Source: CAVWZH01 sp963765285
GTDB lineage: Bacteria; Acidobacteriota; Terriglobia; Terriglobales; Acidobacteriaceae
Direction: 5' to 3'
DNA: 64,000 bases
NCBI GenBank assembly: GCA_963765285.1
Contig: CAVXVR010000002.1
Coordinates: 248,001 to 312,000, forward strand
Of this stretch, positions 34,868-45,382 are shown piece after piece; the stretch's first letter is position 1, and the number at the start of each line of letters is the position of its first letter. A program made the position numbers and the translations under genes. The notes beneath the pieces are model-generated. The model did not search any database and was not told the DNA's origin. It saw only the letters and a list, made by a program, of their open reading frames with translations.

Positions 34868-36082
34868 ATGAAAAACCAGGGAAACTGGAGTCGCCGGGAA
34901 TTCATCGTGAAACCGATTCTTTGGGCAGGAACGGCGAGCGTGTTAGCACGGGCGGATTTGCTGCTGGCGGGCCCTGCCCTCGACACTTCGACCTCGCCCA
35001 TATTGCAGCGGACGCTGGGAAAGACAGGTTTGACTCTGCCCGTGGTCAGCATGGGAGTGATGAACGCCGACGTACCGGGCTTACTGCGGCGCGCCTATGA
35101 GTTAGGCATACGACATTTTGATACGGCGGCGGTTTACCAGAACGGCCGCAACGAAGAAATGGTAGGACAGGTGATCAAAGAGATGGGCGTTCGCGACAAG
35201 GTTGTGATCTCGACGAAGCGGCCGTCCCGGAACCGTCCCCCAAACGCTGCCGAGGCCAGGAAGCAGTTCGTTGAGGGAGTAGAAGATAGTTTAAGAAGGC
35301 TGCAGATGGACCACGTCGACGTTCTTTACCACCACGCGGTCGATTCTGTGGAGGACGCCCAGGCAGAAGGGCCGCTCGAAGCGCTGCAAAGCTTGAAGAA
35401 GGATGGCAAGACAAGGTTCATCGGAATATCCACGCACAAAACCGTGGATGTACTGAGCGAAGCGATACGTCTGAATCTGTTTGACGTTGGGCTGGTGATG
35501 CTGAACTACACGATGGCGCACGACGCGAGAGTCCTCTCCACGATCGAGAAAGCCGCCAAAAGCGGAATGGGAATTGTCGCCATGAAAACCCAGGCAGGGG
35601 GCACGGTAAAGCCGGATGCGAAACTCCCCAAAGAATTGCCGGCGGCGAGCCAAACGGCGCTCTTAAAGTGGGTCCTCAATCACGAGTTTGTGACCACGGC
35701 CATACCGGGTTTCAGCACCTACGAACATCTCGAACAGGATTTTTCCGTGGCCCGCAACCTGGCCTACACCCGCGAAGAAGAAAGGTTCTTGGACGACAAG
35801 ACTTTCGCGGCCACCGCCGAGTTCTGCCAGCAGTGCGGCGAATGCCGGAAGGCCTGCCCCAGGCAGGTAGATATTCCTGTGTTGATGAGGTCCCACATGT
35901 ATGCCGTGCAATACCGCAACATCGGGATGGCGCGGCAGATGCTGGCATCAGCGGCGCCGGGCCGGGGACTGGAAGCTTGCGACGCCTGTGAGTCGTGCCC
36001 CGTAATCTGCCGAAACGCAGTGCAAATCGGACGCAAGATTGCGCAGCTGAAAGCACAGCCGTTCAGTCAGTCGCTCGCCTAG
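34868..36082 (+). CDS. Aldo/keto reductase with C-terminal 4Fe-4S sites, Tat-like signal
   Basis: A 404-residue protein. The N-terminus NWSRREFIVKPILWAGTASVL resembles a twin-arginine signal. The AKR barrel follows: VSMGVMNADVPGLLRRAYELGIRHFDTA, then YQNGRNEEMVG, KRPSRN and YHHAVDS, with the NADPH part QTALLKWVLNHEFVTTAIPGFS. After residue 320 two Cys motifs appear, CQQCGECRKACP and CDACESCPVICRN, giving one or two 4Fe-4S clusters. AKR-ferredoxin fusions are widespread and uncharacterised. The ATG at 34868 has AGGAG upstream. It closes the four-gene redox cluster; a terminator-like hairpin follows at 36135. Confidence 0.88.
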   Translation: MKNQGNWSRREFIVKPILWAGTASVLARADLLLAGPALDTSTSPILQRTLGKTGLTLPVVSMGVMNADVPGLLRRAYELGIRHFDTAAVYQNGRNEEMVGQVIKEMGVRDKVVISTKRPSRNRPPNAAEARKQFVEGVEDSLRRLQMDHVDVLYHHAVDSVEDAQAEGPLEALQSLKKDGKTRFIGISTHKTVDVLSEAIRLNLFDVGLVMLNYTMAHDARVLSTIEKAAKSGMGIVAMKTQAGGTVKPDAKLPKELPAASQTALLKWVLNHEFVTTAIPGFSTYEHLEQDFSVARNLAYTREEERFLDDKTFAATAEFCQQCGECRKACPRQVDIPVLMRSHMYAVQYRNIGMARQMLASAAPGRGLEACDACESCPVICRNAVQIGRKIAQLKAQPFSQSLA

Positions 36083-36134
36083 TCGCGAAAGGCCAGAGGC
36101 GGGCTGACACGTCTGTATACCACCACCGCAAAGG

Positions 36135-36173
36135 CTGCCCCAGCCGTCGCGGTTTTCGACGGCTGGGGAGCAG
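36135..36173 (+). terminator. Strong hairpin after the redox cluster
   Basis: A 12-base perfect stem CCCCAGCCGTCG / CGACGGCTGGGG with a 7-base loop and extra pairs outside it. A run of T is lacking, so it is either a weak intrinsic terminator or a 3'-end stabilising hairpin between convergent genes. Confidence 0.6.
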
Positions 36174-36311
36174 TGTCCTTTCCCAAACGCCTCCGCTCAC
36201 TGGCCCCTATCGCCAGACCGGTTTCGGCTTAGTTCCGGGGCGCACTGTGCCCTCCTTTGGGTTCGGTGACCGCTCGCAGGAAAAACTCGAGCGGCCGGCT
36301 GGGGACGCAAC

Positions 36312-37683
36312 TCACGACGACTTCACGATTGCGTTGATCGTGCCTTTCGCCAGCCGCGCTGAAATCTCGTCCCCAGCGTCCACCCGATTCGCGTCCTTCA
36401 ACAGTTGTCCTGAGGCGTCGAACACCAACGCGTACCCACGATCCAGAATGGCCAACGGTGAAAGCGCCTCCAGCGCCGTCCCCATCCGTTCCAAACGCAC
36501 TCTGTGCTCTAAAAGTTGATTACGCGCCGCCGCCGCAATCGCCACCACTCGCGCATCCAAATCTTTTCGCACACCCGCCAGCACCAGCCGCAAATCATAA
36601 TGCCGCACCGCGGCCCCCAGAATCTCCAACCGCCGCCGCTGCCGCTCCAGCACGCCTCGTTGTGCATCTGCCAGGCCGTGGACCAACTCATCCAGCTTCT
36701 GTTGCCGCTGGCGAATCACATCCATGGTGCGCGCGAACGCGCCATGTTGGGCCAGTTCGGTCAAAGCCTGTTTACCGATAAGTAATCGGTACTGCATGGC
36801 CCGAAGCAGCCGCTGAGAAAGTCCATCAGCCTGCGCCTCGACCTCAAGCAGCGACCGGATCACCAACTCGGCCGCAGCCGAAGGCGTAGGCGCCCGCAGA
36901 TCTGCCACAAAATCGATGATGGTGAAATCCGTCTCATGCCCCACCGCCGAAACCACCGGAATCGCTGAGCCCGCCACCGTCCGCGCCAAAGCCTCGTTAT
37001 TGAAAGCGGCCAGGTCCTCCGCTGAACCACCGCCGCGCGCCACGATGATCACATCCACGCATTGCTTTTGATTGAAATACCGGATTCCCGCACCGACCTC
37101 GGCCGCCGCAACTTCCCCCTGCACCTGCGCCCCAAAAATCAAAACGTTCGCGCTGTGATGCCGCCTCTGCAAAATATTCAAAATGTCGCGCAGCGCCGCC
37201 GCCTGCGGCGAAGTCACAATCCCGATCCGCCGCGGCAAAGTAGGAATCGCCTTCTTGCGCGCCAGCGTCGAAAAGTCCCTCCGCTTCCAGCTTCGCCTTG
37301 AGCTGCTCGAAGGCAATCTGCAGCGCCCCGGCGCCCTTCGGCTCCAGATACTCCGCCGAAATCTGCAGCTCGCCGCGGTCCTCATAAATCGTCACCCGCC
37401 CGCGCAGCACCACCTGCATCCCATTCTCCGGACGAAACCGCAACAACCGCGCCTGCGACCGAAACATCACCGCCCGAATCTGCGCGCTCTGGTCTTTCAA
37501 AGTGAAATAAAGATGCCCCGAGTCCTGCGCCCGAAAGTTCGATATCTCCCCCTCCACCCAGACATCGCTGTACTCCCGCTCAATATGCGTGCGCACAGTA
37601 GAGACCAAAGTGCCCACCGTCCAAACCCGCCGGTCGAAAGGCCTGAAGCTGAACCCGAGCTGGTCGGTAGTACTCATCGCCAT
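36312..37683 (-). CDS. xseA: Exodeoxyribonuclease VII large subunit, frameshifted
   Basis: XseA with the N-terminal OB fold (VWVEGEISNFRAQDSGHLYFTLKD split over two halves) and the catalytic region (RIGIVTSPQAAALRDILNIL, DVIIVARGGGSAEDL, FNNEALARTV, SAVGHETDFTI, ADLRAPTPSAAAE). The first frame is lost near 37255 at GLFDA; dropping one G of GCTGGCGCGC gives the expected GLFDAARKKAIPTLP. The reconstructed length, about 456 residues, is normal. No xseB is adjacent. The C-terminal part has the coiled helices and the final ILDRGYALVFD motif. Either ATG at 37683 or 37677 may be the start. Confidence 0.93.
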
Positions 37684-37872
37684 GCAGTGTACAGTTGCCC
37701 GTAGTCAAAACAAACTGCCCAGGAGGGGCGAAAGAGAAAGAGTGAGGCGCGACCGGACTGCTTGCACACAGGCAACTCCAGCCGCAAAGCGGCGTTACGC
37801 GAAAGCCCGGCACGGAAGTGCTGGGAACTGAAAAGGACGATGTCACGAGTCCCGTAGGGACGGCACACCGCC
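37684..37872. other. Intergenic region with short palindromic repeats
   Basis: Contains CCGGCACGGAAGTGCTGGG (partly palindromic) and GAGTCCCGTAGGGACGGC, both worded like interspersed repeats of this genome. No gene is seen. Confidence 0.4.
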
Positions 37873-38097
37873 CTACCGTCGCATCCGCCCGACCACATAA
37901 AACAACGCCGACAGCACCACACTAATCAAAATCGAAGTAGCCAGCGGAAAATAAAACGTCGTATTCTTTCCCCGATAAACTATGTCACCAGGAAGCCGTC
38001 CGATCGGCAGGTGAGTTCGCCCCAAGAGCATCAGCAGCAACCCTCCGGCGACGAAGATCACTCCAGCAATCACAAAGACTTTGCCCAACTCGCTCAT
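37873..38097 (-). CDS. DUF2905 membrane protein
   Basis: A 74-residue two-helix membrane protein matching DUF2905: GKVFVIAGVIFVAGGLLLML, then the loop THLPIGRLPGDIVYRGKNTTFYFPL and a second helix ATSILISVVLSALFYVV. The start at 38097 (MSELGKVF) matches the family; an upstream ATG at 38106 adds three residues. Function unknown. It lies 20 bases after the VKOR gene on the same strand. Confidence 0.85.
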   Translation of the reverse strand: MSELGKVFVIAGVIFVAGGLLLMLLGRTHLPIGRLPGDIVYRGKNTTFYFPLATSILISVVLSALFYVVGRMRR

Positions 38098-38116
38098 TCG
38101 ATCCACTCAACGCTCG

Positions 38117-38536
38117 TCATGCCGTTGCCGCCGGCCCTCTGCGCAAACATCGCGCAACCACCATCCCCGCCACCAGCAGCGTCATCAGCGAAATCACGCC
38201 CAGCGAAATCACACAATACACGCACCACACTCCCAAAATATCTTTCTCGATATGCGCGAGATAAAGAGAGAACCCCAACCCGATCAGCACCGGAGCCAGC
38301 AACAGCCCATAAGCCCGGCGCAGCGCCAGCGCACCCATCAGAAGATATCCCGCGATTCCTATCACCGCCACCGGCACGCCCGCCACCACCGCGAACGGAC
38401 TCTTGTTCACGATCCCGCAATCCCACTTCTCGTTGATGTCGCAGGGCGCGTCGCCCTCGGTGCGGTAGTGTTCGCGCAGCGCCAAAGAAGAAACCACAAT
38501 CCCCACCAGCGCCAGCAGAATCAAAACGTATCTCAT
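38117..38536 (-). CDS. Vitamin K epoxide reductase (VKOR) family protein
   Basis: A 139-residue membrane protein with four helices. The first pair of Cys (Cys32 and Cys40, APCDINEKWDC) and the active CxxC (Cys105-VY-Cys108 in GVWCVYCVIS) are intact, as is the loop NKSPFA. Bacterial VKOR takes electrons from DsbA-like proteins and passes them to quinones, so it replaces DsbB in making disulfides. No fused or adjacent thioredoxin domain is seen. The ATG at 38536 follows GAGGCTGGA. Confidence 0.92.
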   Translation of the reverse strand: MRYVLILLALVGIVVSSLALREHYRTEGDAPCDINEKWDCGIVNKSPFAVVAGVPVAVIGIAGYLLMGALALRRAYGLLLAPVLIGLGFSLYLAHIEKDILGVWCVYCVISLGVISLMTLLVAGMVVARCLRRGPAATA

Positions 38537-38624
38537 TCCAGCCTCTCCCTCGGCACATTCCAGATTACAACAGCCCTCACTCCTTAAGCATCGCCCCGCG
38601 CGCAAAATGCTAGAATTCCGCTCC

Positions 38625-39341
38625 ATGAATGCCCGGCGATTCTCTCTCCCCTTCGTTCTCCTTGCTCTGGCGCTCACCGCGCAATCCATCTCGGAAGTCG
38701 AGATCACCGCCGAGCCGCATCACCACCTCGCGCTGGAAAATCCCTACGTCCGCGTCTTCAAAGTCGAGGTCGCGCCCCACGACGCCACCCTCATGCATCG
38801 CCACAACCACGACTACGTTTTCGTCACGCTGGGCGCATCCGAAGTTTCCAACGAAGTCGAAGGCAAGCCGCCGGTCACGCTCAAGCTGCAGGATGGCGAG
38901 ACCCGCTTCTCCCCCGGCGACTTCGCTCACATCGCCCGGAACCTGGCCGCCACGCCCTTCCGCAACGTCACCATCGAATTCATGCAGGACGCCGCCGCCC
39001 GCAAATCGCCCCCGCCGCCATGGGGGGTGAATGGAGATGAAGAGCGTGCCCTGCACGTCCTCAACGGCGGCACGCAGGACATCATGTTCACCAAAGACGG
39101 CGTGCGCGTCTCCGAAATCGATTTGCAGCCCGGTGGAGTGCTGCCCATGCATCATCACGCCGGCCCGCACCTCGCGATCGCGATCACCGATCTCGACATG
39201 CGCAGCGACAAAGAAGGCGGCGGTTCGCAGCCGGTCCAGATGAAAGCCGGAGACATCCAATGGGTCCCCGGCGGAGGCACGCATAGCGTGACCAACGTAG
39301 GCAAGAGTCAAGCAAGATGGGTCACTCTGGAATTCCACTGA
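38625..39341 (+). CDS. Secreted bicupin protein
   Basis: A 238-residue protein from the ATG at 38625 with a signal peptide (FSLPFVLLALALTAQS). Two cupin barrels are seen: the first with MHRHNHDYVFVTL and FSPGDFAHIARN, the second with LQPGGVLPMHHHAGPHLAIAIT and GDIQWVPGGGTHSV. Both have the His-rich metal motif. The substrate is unknown; it may bind a metal or sugar in the periplasm. It is divergent from the VKOR gene. Confidence 0.85.
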   Translation: MNARRFSLPFVLLALALTAQSISEVEITAEPHHHLALENPYVRVFKVEVAPHDATLMHRHNHDYVFVTLGASEVSNEVEGKPPVTLKLQDGETRFSPGDFAHIARNLAATPFRNVTIEFMQDAAARKSPPPPWGVNGDEERALHVLNGGTQDIMFTKDGVRVSEIDLQPGGVLPMHHHAGPHLAIAITDLDMRSDKEGGGSQPVQMKAGDIQWVPGGGTHSVTNVGKSQARWVTLEFH

Positions 39342-39345
39342 AACA

Positions 39346-39452
39346 CGGAGAGACGGGTCTCTGACCCGTCCAACCCGTCGTCCCGCTCATCGAATCACGT
39401 AGGGACAGCCGCCTCGGCTGTCCGGTCGAGCGCAGCGAGACCATTTCCGCAG
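39346..39452 (+). repeat. Two palindromic interspersed repeats
   Basis: GACGGGTCTCTGACCCGTC (near 39353) and GACAGCCGCCTCGGCTGTC (near 39411) are hairpin-forming. The second, with its flank GGTCGAGCGCAGCGAGAC, recurs at 40145-40196 and in reverse near 41440. Confidence 0.75.
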
Positions 39453-39668
39453 CAAGTCAAGATTCCACAAATGCAAAACCCACCCACCAGGCCTGTCAAT
39501 ATCGCAAAATTACCCGATCCCATTCATCTCCATGCCCCCGTAGCAAATAAACACCCAGTCCACATGTCCCATTCTCCCCCTCCCACTTGCTACACTAGAC
39601 TTATAGGGTCAAAAACAAGCGCGGTCCCACACGGGGCCGCGCTTTTCGTTTGTCACGGCCCAGCCATC

Positions 39669-40079
39669 ATGAAAAATCTCAACCAGGGCAGCCAGATCAA
39701 GAACAGCAAACTGCGCGGCGAGTGGGCCGAAATGCGCTTCATGACCCGCGCCGCCGAGCACGGCCTCATGGTCTCCAAGCCCTGGGGAGACTCCGCTCCC
39801 TACGACTTCATGGTCGAGCGCCAAGGACGCGTCCTCCGCATCCAGGTCAAATGCACCCGTTGCCAGCACCACAAAGGCTACAAATGTCACATCGACTCGA
39901 ACGGCGTAGCCTACCGCCCCGACCGGCTCGACTTCATCGCCGCGTATATCATTACCGTCGACGTCTGGTTCATCATCCCCGTCCCCGCCACCCACGGACA
40001 GCTCGAACTCCTCCTCACTCCCCACCGCCAGAACTCCCGCTACGCCCGCTACAAAGAAGCCTGGCACCTGCTGCTGTGA
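39669..40079 (+). CDS. PD-(D/E)XK nuclease, group I intron endonuclease type
   Basis: A 136-residue protein from the ATG at 39669. GEWAEMRFMTRAAEHGLMVSK (Glu18/Glu21), PYDFMVE (Asp46) and VLRIQVKCT (Gln59-x-Lys61) form the PD-(D/E)XK core, in the arrangement of the I-Ssp6803I-like family (PDDEXK_11), whose founder is a homing endonuclease of a cyanobacterial tRNA-fMet intron. The rest (HQNSRYARYKEAWHLL) fits that family end. It stands 7 kb from the group I intron in 23S rRNA but is not inside it, so a role in intron homing is only a possibility. A longer upstream frame begins at 39471 without support. Confidence 0.8.
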   Translation: MKNLNQGSQIKNSKLRGEWAEMRFMTRAAEHGLMVSKPWGDSAPYDFMVERQGRVLRIQVKCTRCQHHKGYKCHIDSNGVAYRPDRLDFIAAYIITVDVWFIIPVPATHGQLELLLTPHRQNSRYARYKEAWHLLL

Positions 40080-40088
40080 TCAGCATCA

Positions 40089-40133
40089 GCCGCGAAGCGG
40101 CGCAAGAATGCAGCCCACGGCGCAAGCCGTGGG
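40089..40133 (+). repeat. REP element copy A
   Basis: Forty-five bases GCCGCGAAGCGGCGCAAGAA... ending in the palindrome CCCACGGCGCAAGCCGTGGG. Immediately follows the nuclease gene. Confidence 0.88.
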
Positions 40134-40144
40134 TATGCGGCAAG

Positions 40145-40196
40145 AACACGTGGGGACGGCCGCCCTCGGCTGTCTGGTCGAGCGAAGCTCGACTTT
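40145..40196 (+). repeat. Palindromic repeat, GGACGGCCGCCCTCGGCTGTC type
   Basis: Second copy of the family at 39406, followed by the small palindrome GTCGAGCGAAGCTCGAC. Confidence 0.7.
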
Positions 40197-40234
40197 TCCG
40201 CACGGAACCTTTGCACCGGTGTTCCGACCGGGCA

Positions 40235-40279
40235 GCCGCGAAGCGGCGTAAGAATGCAGCCCACGGCGCAAGCCGTGGG
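40235..40279 (+). repeat. REP element copy B
   Basis: Same 45-base unit as copy A with one base difference (GGCGTAAG for GGCGCAAG), in the same orientation. Confidence 0.88.
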
Positions 40280-40796
40280 TCATGATGAAGTTGAGCGAGC
40301 CCCAGAGGGGCGAAAGTAACAGCCTCCGAGTTCGTTCGTGTTTTGTTCGCCCCGCAGCCACGCACGCGCTCGATACGATTTTGCCCGATCTGTCCGACGA
40401 CAAGCTGGATCTCGAGCTTTATCGAATTAATCTAAAATACGCACCGAATTGCAGAAAACCGCTTTGCACGGTATGTCGCTCCGCAATTGGAGCTTCGACA
40501 AAGCGGGCGAGGCGCGCGAACTTCGAGCCACGAGACTACCGACACTGCGCCCGATTGCTGAGCCAGCTCTATACAGTGGAACGAACTCGGAATGTCGAAG
40601 GGACTCGCGAACCATGTGGCGCACCGGAAAGCGACGCTCCAATCCTGGCGAGGCATAAACTGCAAGCGGTCGAAAGAGAAGACCACCGGGATGGGTCCGT
40701 TCGCACTCCTACCCTCGGCTCAAGCCGTGGTGCTGCATTCGTGCGCCGTTTCGCGCGGCGCAAGTTGTGAAATGGCGCCCGGCGGAGGGACAAAGC
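40280..40796. other. Gene-poor stretch between REP copies and RAYT
   Basis: No convincing gene: the open frames here have biased, repeat-like translations. The only recognisable item is a degenerate reverse-oriented REP copy at 40713-40760 (TGCTGCATTCGTGCGCCG). Confidence 0.5.
40713..40760 (-). repeat. REP element copy D, degenerate
   Basis: Reverse-oriented and diverged; keeps GGCTCAAGCCGTGG, TGCTGCATTC and GTGCGCCGTTTCGCG. It lies just after the end of the transposase gene. Confidence 0.6.
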
Positions 40797-41243
40797 CTAA
40801 TCCCAGATGTATCTCTCGTCGTAAGCCACGTGGTTCTTCTTGAGGAACGCCACGAACTCTTCCTGAAACGAATGCTTCTTATGATGTTCTTCCTGCTCGG
40901 CGATATATTTCGTTACCGCGGCGACGCTTGACTCGCTTACGCTGAATACTCCGTACCCGGTCTGCCAAGCAAATTCCGCGCACCATTTTTCGTGTATCCA
41001 GCGAGATGAGTTGGTCTTTACCACACGAGTGACTTCCGCGGCCGAGTGAACCGGGCGAATGCGAATTAGCATGTGGACGTGATCGGCGGTGCCGTTGATG
41101 ATCAGGGCCGTGCCCTGCATTTCGCGGATGATGCCTCCAAGGTAGGCGAATAGGTCGGCGCGAAAATCTGGTTTGATGAGAGGGCGGCGTCCCTTCGTGG
41201 AGAAGATCAAGTGGAGCAGGATGTTGCCGGATGTGTGGGACAT
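40797..41243 (-). CDS. REP-associated tyrosine transposase (RAYT, Y1 family)
   Basis: A 148-residue single-domain IS200-like transposase. The HUH metal motif is DHVHMLI (His55 and His57) and the catalytic Tyr113 lies in AAVTKYIAEQEEHHKKHSF. The end YDERYIW is typical of the branch found in Acidobacteria. The ATG at 41243 excludes a translated REP sequence upstream (copy C). Four copies of one 45-base REP element lie within 1.3 kb on both sides, the classical REP/RAYT arrangement. The gene appears intact. RAYTs usually are single-copy and do not move themselves; they are thought to spread REPs. Confidence 0.93.
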   Translation of the reverse strand: MSHTSGNILLHLIFSTKGRRPLIKPDFRADLFAYLGGIIREMQGTALIINGTADHVHMLIRIRPVHSAAEVTRVVKTNSSRWIHEKWCAEFAWQTGYGVFSVSESSVAAVTKYIAEQEEHHKKHSFQEEFVAFLKKNHVAYDERYIWD

Positions 41244-41526
41244 GCTCTTTCGCCACTCCGCGGCTTCCCTCTTCGCCACGCCTACCCACGGCTTGCGCCG
41301 TGGGCTGCATTCTTGCGCCGCTTCGCGGCTTCCCCATATTCGCTGATTTGAAGCATTTCGGGCTGTGACAGATGTCACACGATTCTGATGCGGTGCCGAT
41401 CTTCGCTTGCCAGGGGCGGGTCAGAGACCCCGCCCTACACGAGCCGTGCCGAGGCTGTCCCCACGTGATCCGTGGCGGTTTTTGATGAACCAAGTTGATT
41501 AACTTGCAGCGCCGGCGAACTTTCCC
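41244..41526. other. Intergenic stretch upstream of the rRNA promoter
   Basis: Carries REP copy C, the GGGGCGGGTC-AGAGACCCCGCCC palindrome near 41411 and a reverse copy of the GGACAGCC...GGCTGTC family near 41440. No gene is seen. Confidence 0.5.
41285..41329 (-). repeat. REP element copy C
   Basis: Same 45-base unit as copy A in reverse orientation, 42 bases upstream of the transposase start. Copies A and C face each other across the transposase. Confidence 0.88.
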
Positions 41527-41556
41527 TTGCGCTTTTCTCCATTCATCTGGTATAAA
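41527..41556 (+). promoter_or_regulatory. Possible sigma-70 promoter for the rRNA operon
   Basis: TTGCGC (41527) and TATAAA (41551) with 18 bases between them. It lies about 690 bases before 16S, a long leader; another promoter nearer 16S cannot be excluded. Confidence 0.4.
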
Positions 41557-42238
41557 CAATTCACCGAGAGCAGTGTGTGGCTAGTCGGACGTTTTGGTGC
41601 AACTCTCGTCGCTCGTCCGGCATCTAATTCGAAAAGCAGGGAATACCGGTTGGGTAGGACCTGAAATTAGCTCCGGCCACGGAGCTGTCATTCGGGGCGA
41701 GAGCGCCTCGAAGGGTTTAAGCGTTTTTCGCAAGAACCTCACAAAGATCTTTTTTCAAATGAATGACTTCCGTCCTGCTTACGCCTGAACGGTTTTGTGC
41801 CGGAATGGCGTTGGAGTGGGCCCGGAAGTCGCGTTCTGTTGTGCGCCAGATGATGAGCGAGTCCCATTGTGGAAAACAGGTGGAAATCCTGTGGGCCCAA
41901 TCGGTTGACAGCGCGGCGGCAGGACGGTAACTTGATAGGGTTTCGAGGACAGTCGGATTCGCAGTAGAGGCTGGCGTTCGCGCCGGTTTTCTGAATCCGC
42001 CTGGACTGAATGCGCGCCGCTCAGGCGGAGTGCGGTTCGGTCTTTGACAACTAGGTTGAACGTGCCAGTCGTGAGATTGAATGGCTCGGGCACAAGTCCG
42101 AGCGTTCTCACAAGATAGACCACCGTGGTCTTCTGATTTTCTCTTCGGAGGGGATTAGAAGCTGAACGGTGGCGCCATCCCGCGTTTTCGAGCGCGGCGA
42201 TGGCAGTCTGCCAACTACCCGTCGGCAGACATCAGGTT
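41557..42238 (+). other. rRNA operon leader
   Basis: No coding gene is supported here. It holds a boxA-like TCTTTGACAACT at 42041 and, close to 16S, two hairpins: GCCATCCCGCG with CGCGGCGATGGC (42172-42202) and GTCTGCC with GGCAGAC (42207-42230). Confidence 0.55.
42036..42053 (+). promoter_or_regulatory. boxA-like antitermination site before 16S
   Basis: TCTTTGACAACT resembles boxA of rRNA leaders; a related ATTTGACAACTGAA is found before 23S at 44562. Confidence 0.5.
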
Positions 42239-44084
<1,846 letters not shown>

Positions 44085-44161
44085 GGGCCTGTAGCTCAGG
44101 TGGCTAGAGCGCACCCCTGATAAGGGTGAGGTCGGTAGTTCAACTCTACCCAGGCCCACCA
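44085..44161 (+). tRNA. tRNA-Ile (GAU)
   Basis: Seventy-seven nt with encoded CCA. Acceptor GGGCCTG pairs with CAGGCCC, the D arm has AGCTCAG, the anticodon stem-loop is CCCCTGATAAGGG and the T loop GGTAGTTCAACTCTACC. Standard place in a bacterial rRNA operon. Confidence 0.98.
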
Positions 44162-44242
44162 AGAATCAGTGGTCAGTGACCAGTTGCCAGTGATCAGAGT
44201 GTTTCGACTGACCACTGACAACTGGGCACTGGCAACTAGGTT
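44162..44242 (+). repeat. GTCAGTGGTCAGTTG-type repeat between tRNAs
   Basis: An imperfect palindrome of CAGTGGTCAGTGACCAG / CTGACCACTGACAACTGG fills the gap between the two tRNAs. A second copy follows tRNA-Ala at 44321-44399. Confidence 0.7.
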
Positions 44243-44318
44243 GGGGCTGTAGCTCAGCTGGGAGAGCGCCTGGTTTGCAACCAGGAGGCCACCGGTTCGA
44301 TCCCGGTCAGCTCCACCA
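44243..44318 (+). tRNA. tRNA-Ala (UGC)
   Basis: Seventy-six nt with encoded CCA. Acceptor GGGGCTG with CAGCTCC, D arm AGCTCAGCTGGGAGAGC, anticodon loop TTTGCAA, T arm CCGGTTCGATCCCGG. Confidence 0.98.
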
Positions 44319-44783
44319 GAATCCAGTGGTCAGTGGCTAGTTGTCAGTGGCCAGTCTTTCTGATCACCGGTCGCTGCCAACTGACTACTGGCAACTTGAT
44401 GTTGGGCGTCAATGCGACAACCGTGAATCAGTTCACGGTTCATGAAGTCGCTTGGCGCCGAACATTGGGTTGGAAAAGAAGCTATTAGCTTTTGGCTTTT
44501 AGCTCTTGGCTACACCCAAGCCCGCTTAGGCGGGTGGCTAGTGAAAGCTAGCGAGGACGATATTTGACAACTGAATAGATTGGGCAATCTACAAGGCTGT
44601 AAATTTTTATGAGTGCCTAGAGTGAAACTTCTGCTGGGGTGCGAGGCGTGAGAGCGCCGAACGCGCGATGAGCAGAAAGTTGAAGGCTCATAGAGTTTGC
44701 GAGGCGTGTTCAGGTTTTGTTTCTAGCTAAGAGCCAAAAGCTAATAGCTAAGAGCTGACCTGAGTGTGCTGAGTAAATTTTAT
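44319..44783 (+). other. tRNA(Ala)-23S spacer
   Basis: Transcribed spacer with a second GTCAGTGG-type repeat (44321-44399), a hairpin AACCGTGAATCAGTTCACGGTT (44419-44440), a boxA-like ATTTGACAACTGAA (44562), and two TTAGCTTTTGGCT-type repeats in opposite orientation (44470-44512 and 44724-44757) that can pair. The left arm of the 23S processing stem begins at 44771. Confidence 0.6.
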
Positions 44784-44826
44784 GGTCAAGCTACTAAGGG
44801 CGCATGGTGGATGCCTTGGCAGAAGC

Positions 44827-44859
<33 letters not shown>

Positions 44860-45382
44860 TTCGGAGAGCCGCAAGCAGGCTTTGACCCGGAGATTTCCGA
44901 ATGGGGAAACCCACGGGGGTAAAACCCCCGTACGGCCCGATGAATCCATAGTCGGGCACGAGCGAACCCTGGGAAGTGAACCATCTCAGTACCAGGAGGA
45001 AAAGAAAGAAACCTCGATTGCGAAAGTAGTGGCGAGCGAAATCGCAAGAGCCTAAACCGGTTCCACCTTCGGGTGAGGCCGGGGTTGTAGGGTCGGCAAT
45101 AGTAGAGTTACCAATCCAGTCGTTAGCCGAAGCCCGCTGGAAAGCGGGGCCATAGAGTGTGATAGCCACGTAGGCGAAAACGAACTGGACTCGAAGCCGA
45201 TACCTGAGTACCGCGGAGCACGAGAAACTTTGCGGGAAGCTACGGAGACCATTCCGTAAGGCTAAATACTAGCTTCTGACCGATAGTGAACCAGTACCGT
45301 GAGGGAAAGGCGAAAAGAACCCCTGCGAGGGGAGTGAAATAGTACCTGAAACCGTGTGCCTACAAACGGTGGGAGGACCATG

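Noticed and set aside
39471..39668. N-terminal extension of the PD-(D/E)XK protein
   Set aside because: The extra 66 residues are Pro/His-rich and unlike the family; the ATG at 39669 fits the family start.
40282..40770. 162-codon frame before the transposase
   Set aside because: Arg-rich, begins in a REP and ends in a degenerate REP; no ribosome site or motif.
41244..41378. N-terminal extension of the RAYT protein
   Set aside because: It would translate REP copy C; the family starts near MSHTSGN at 41243.
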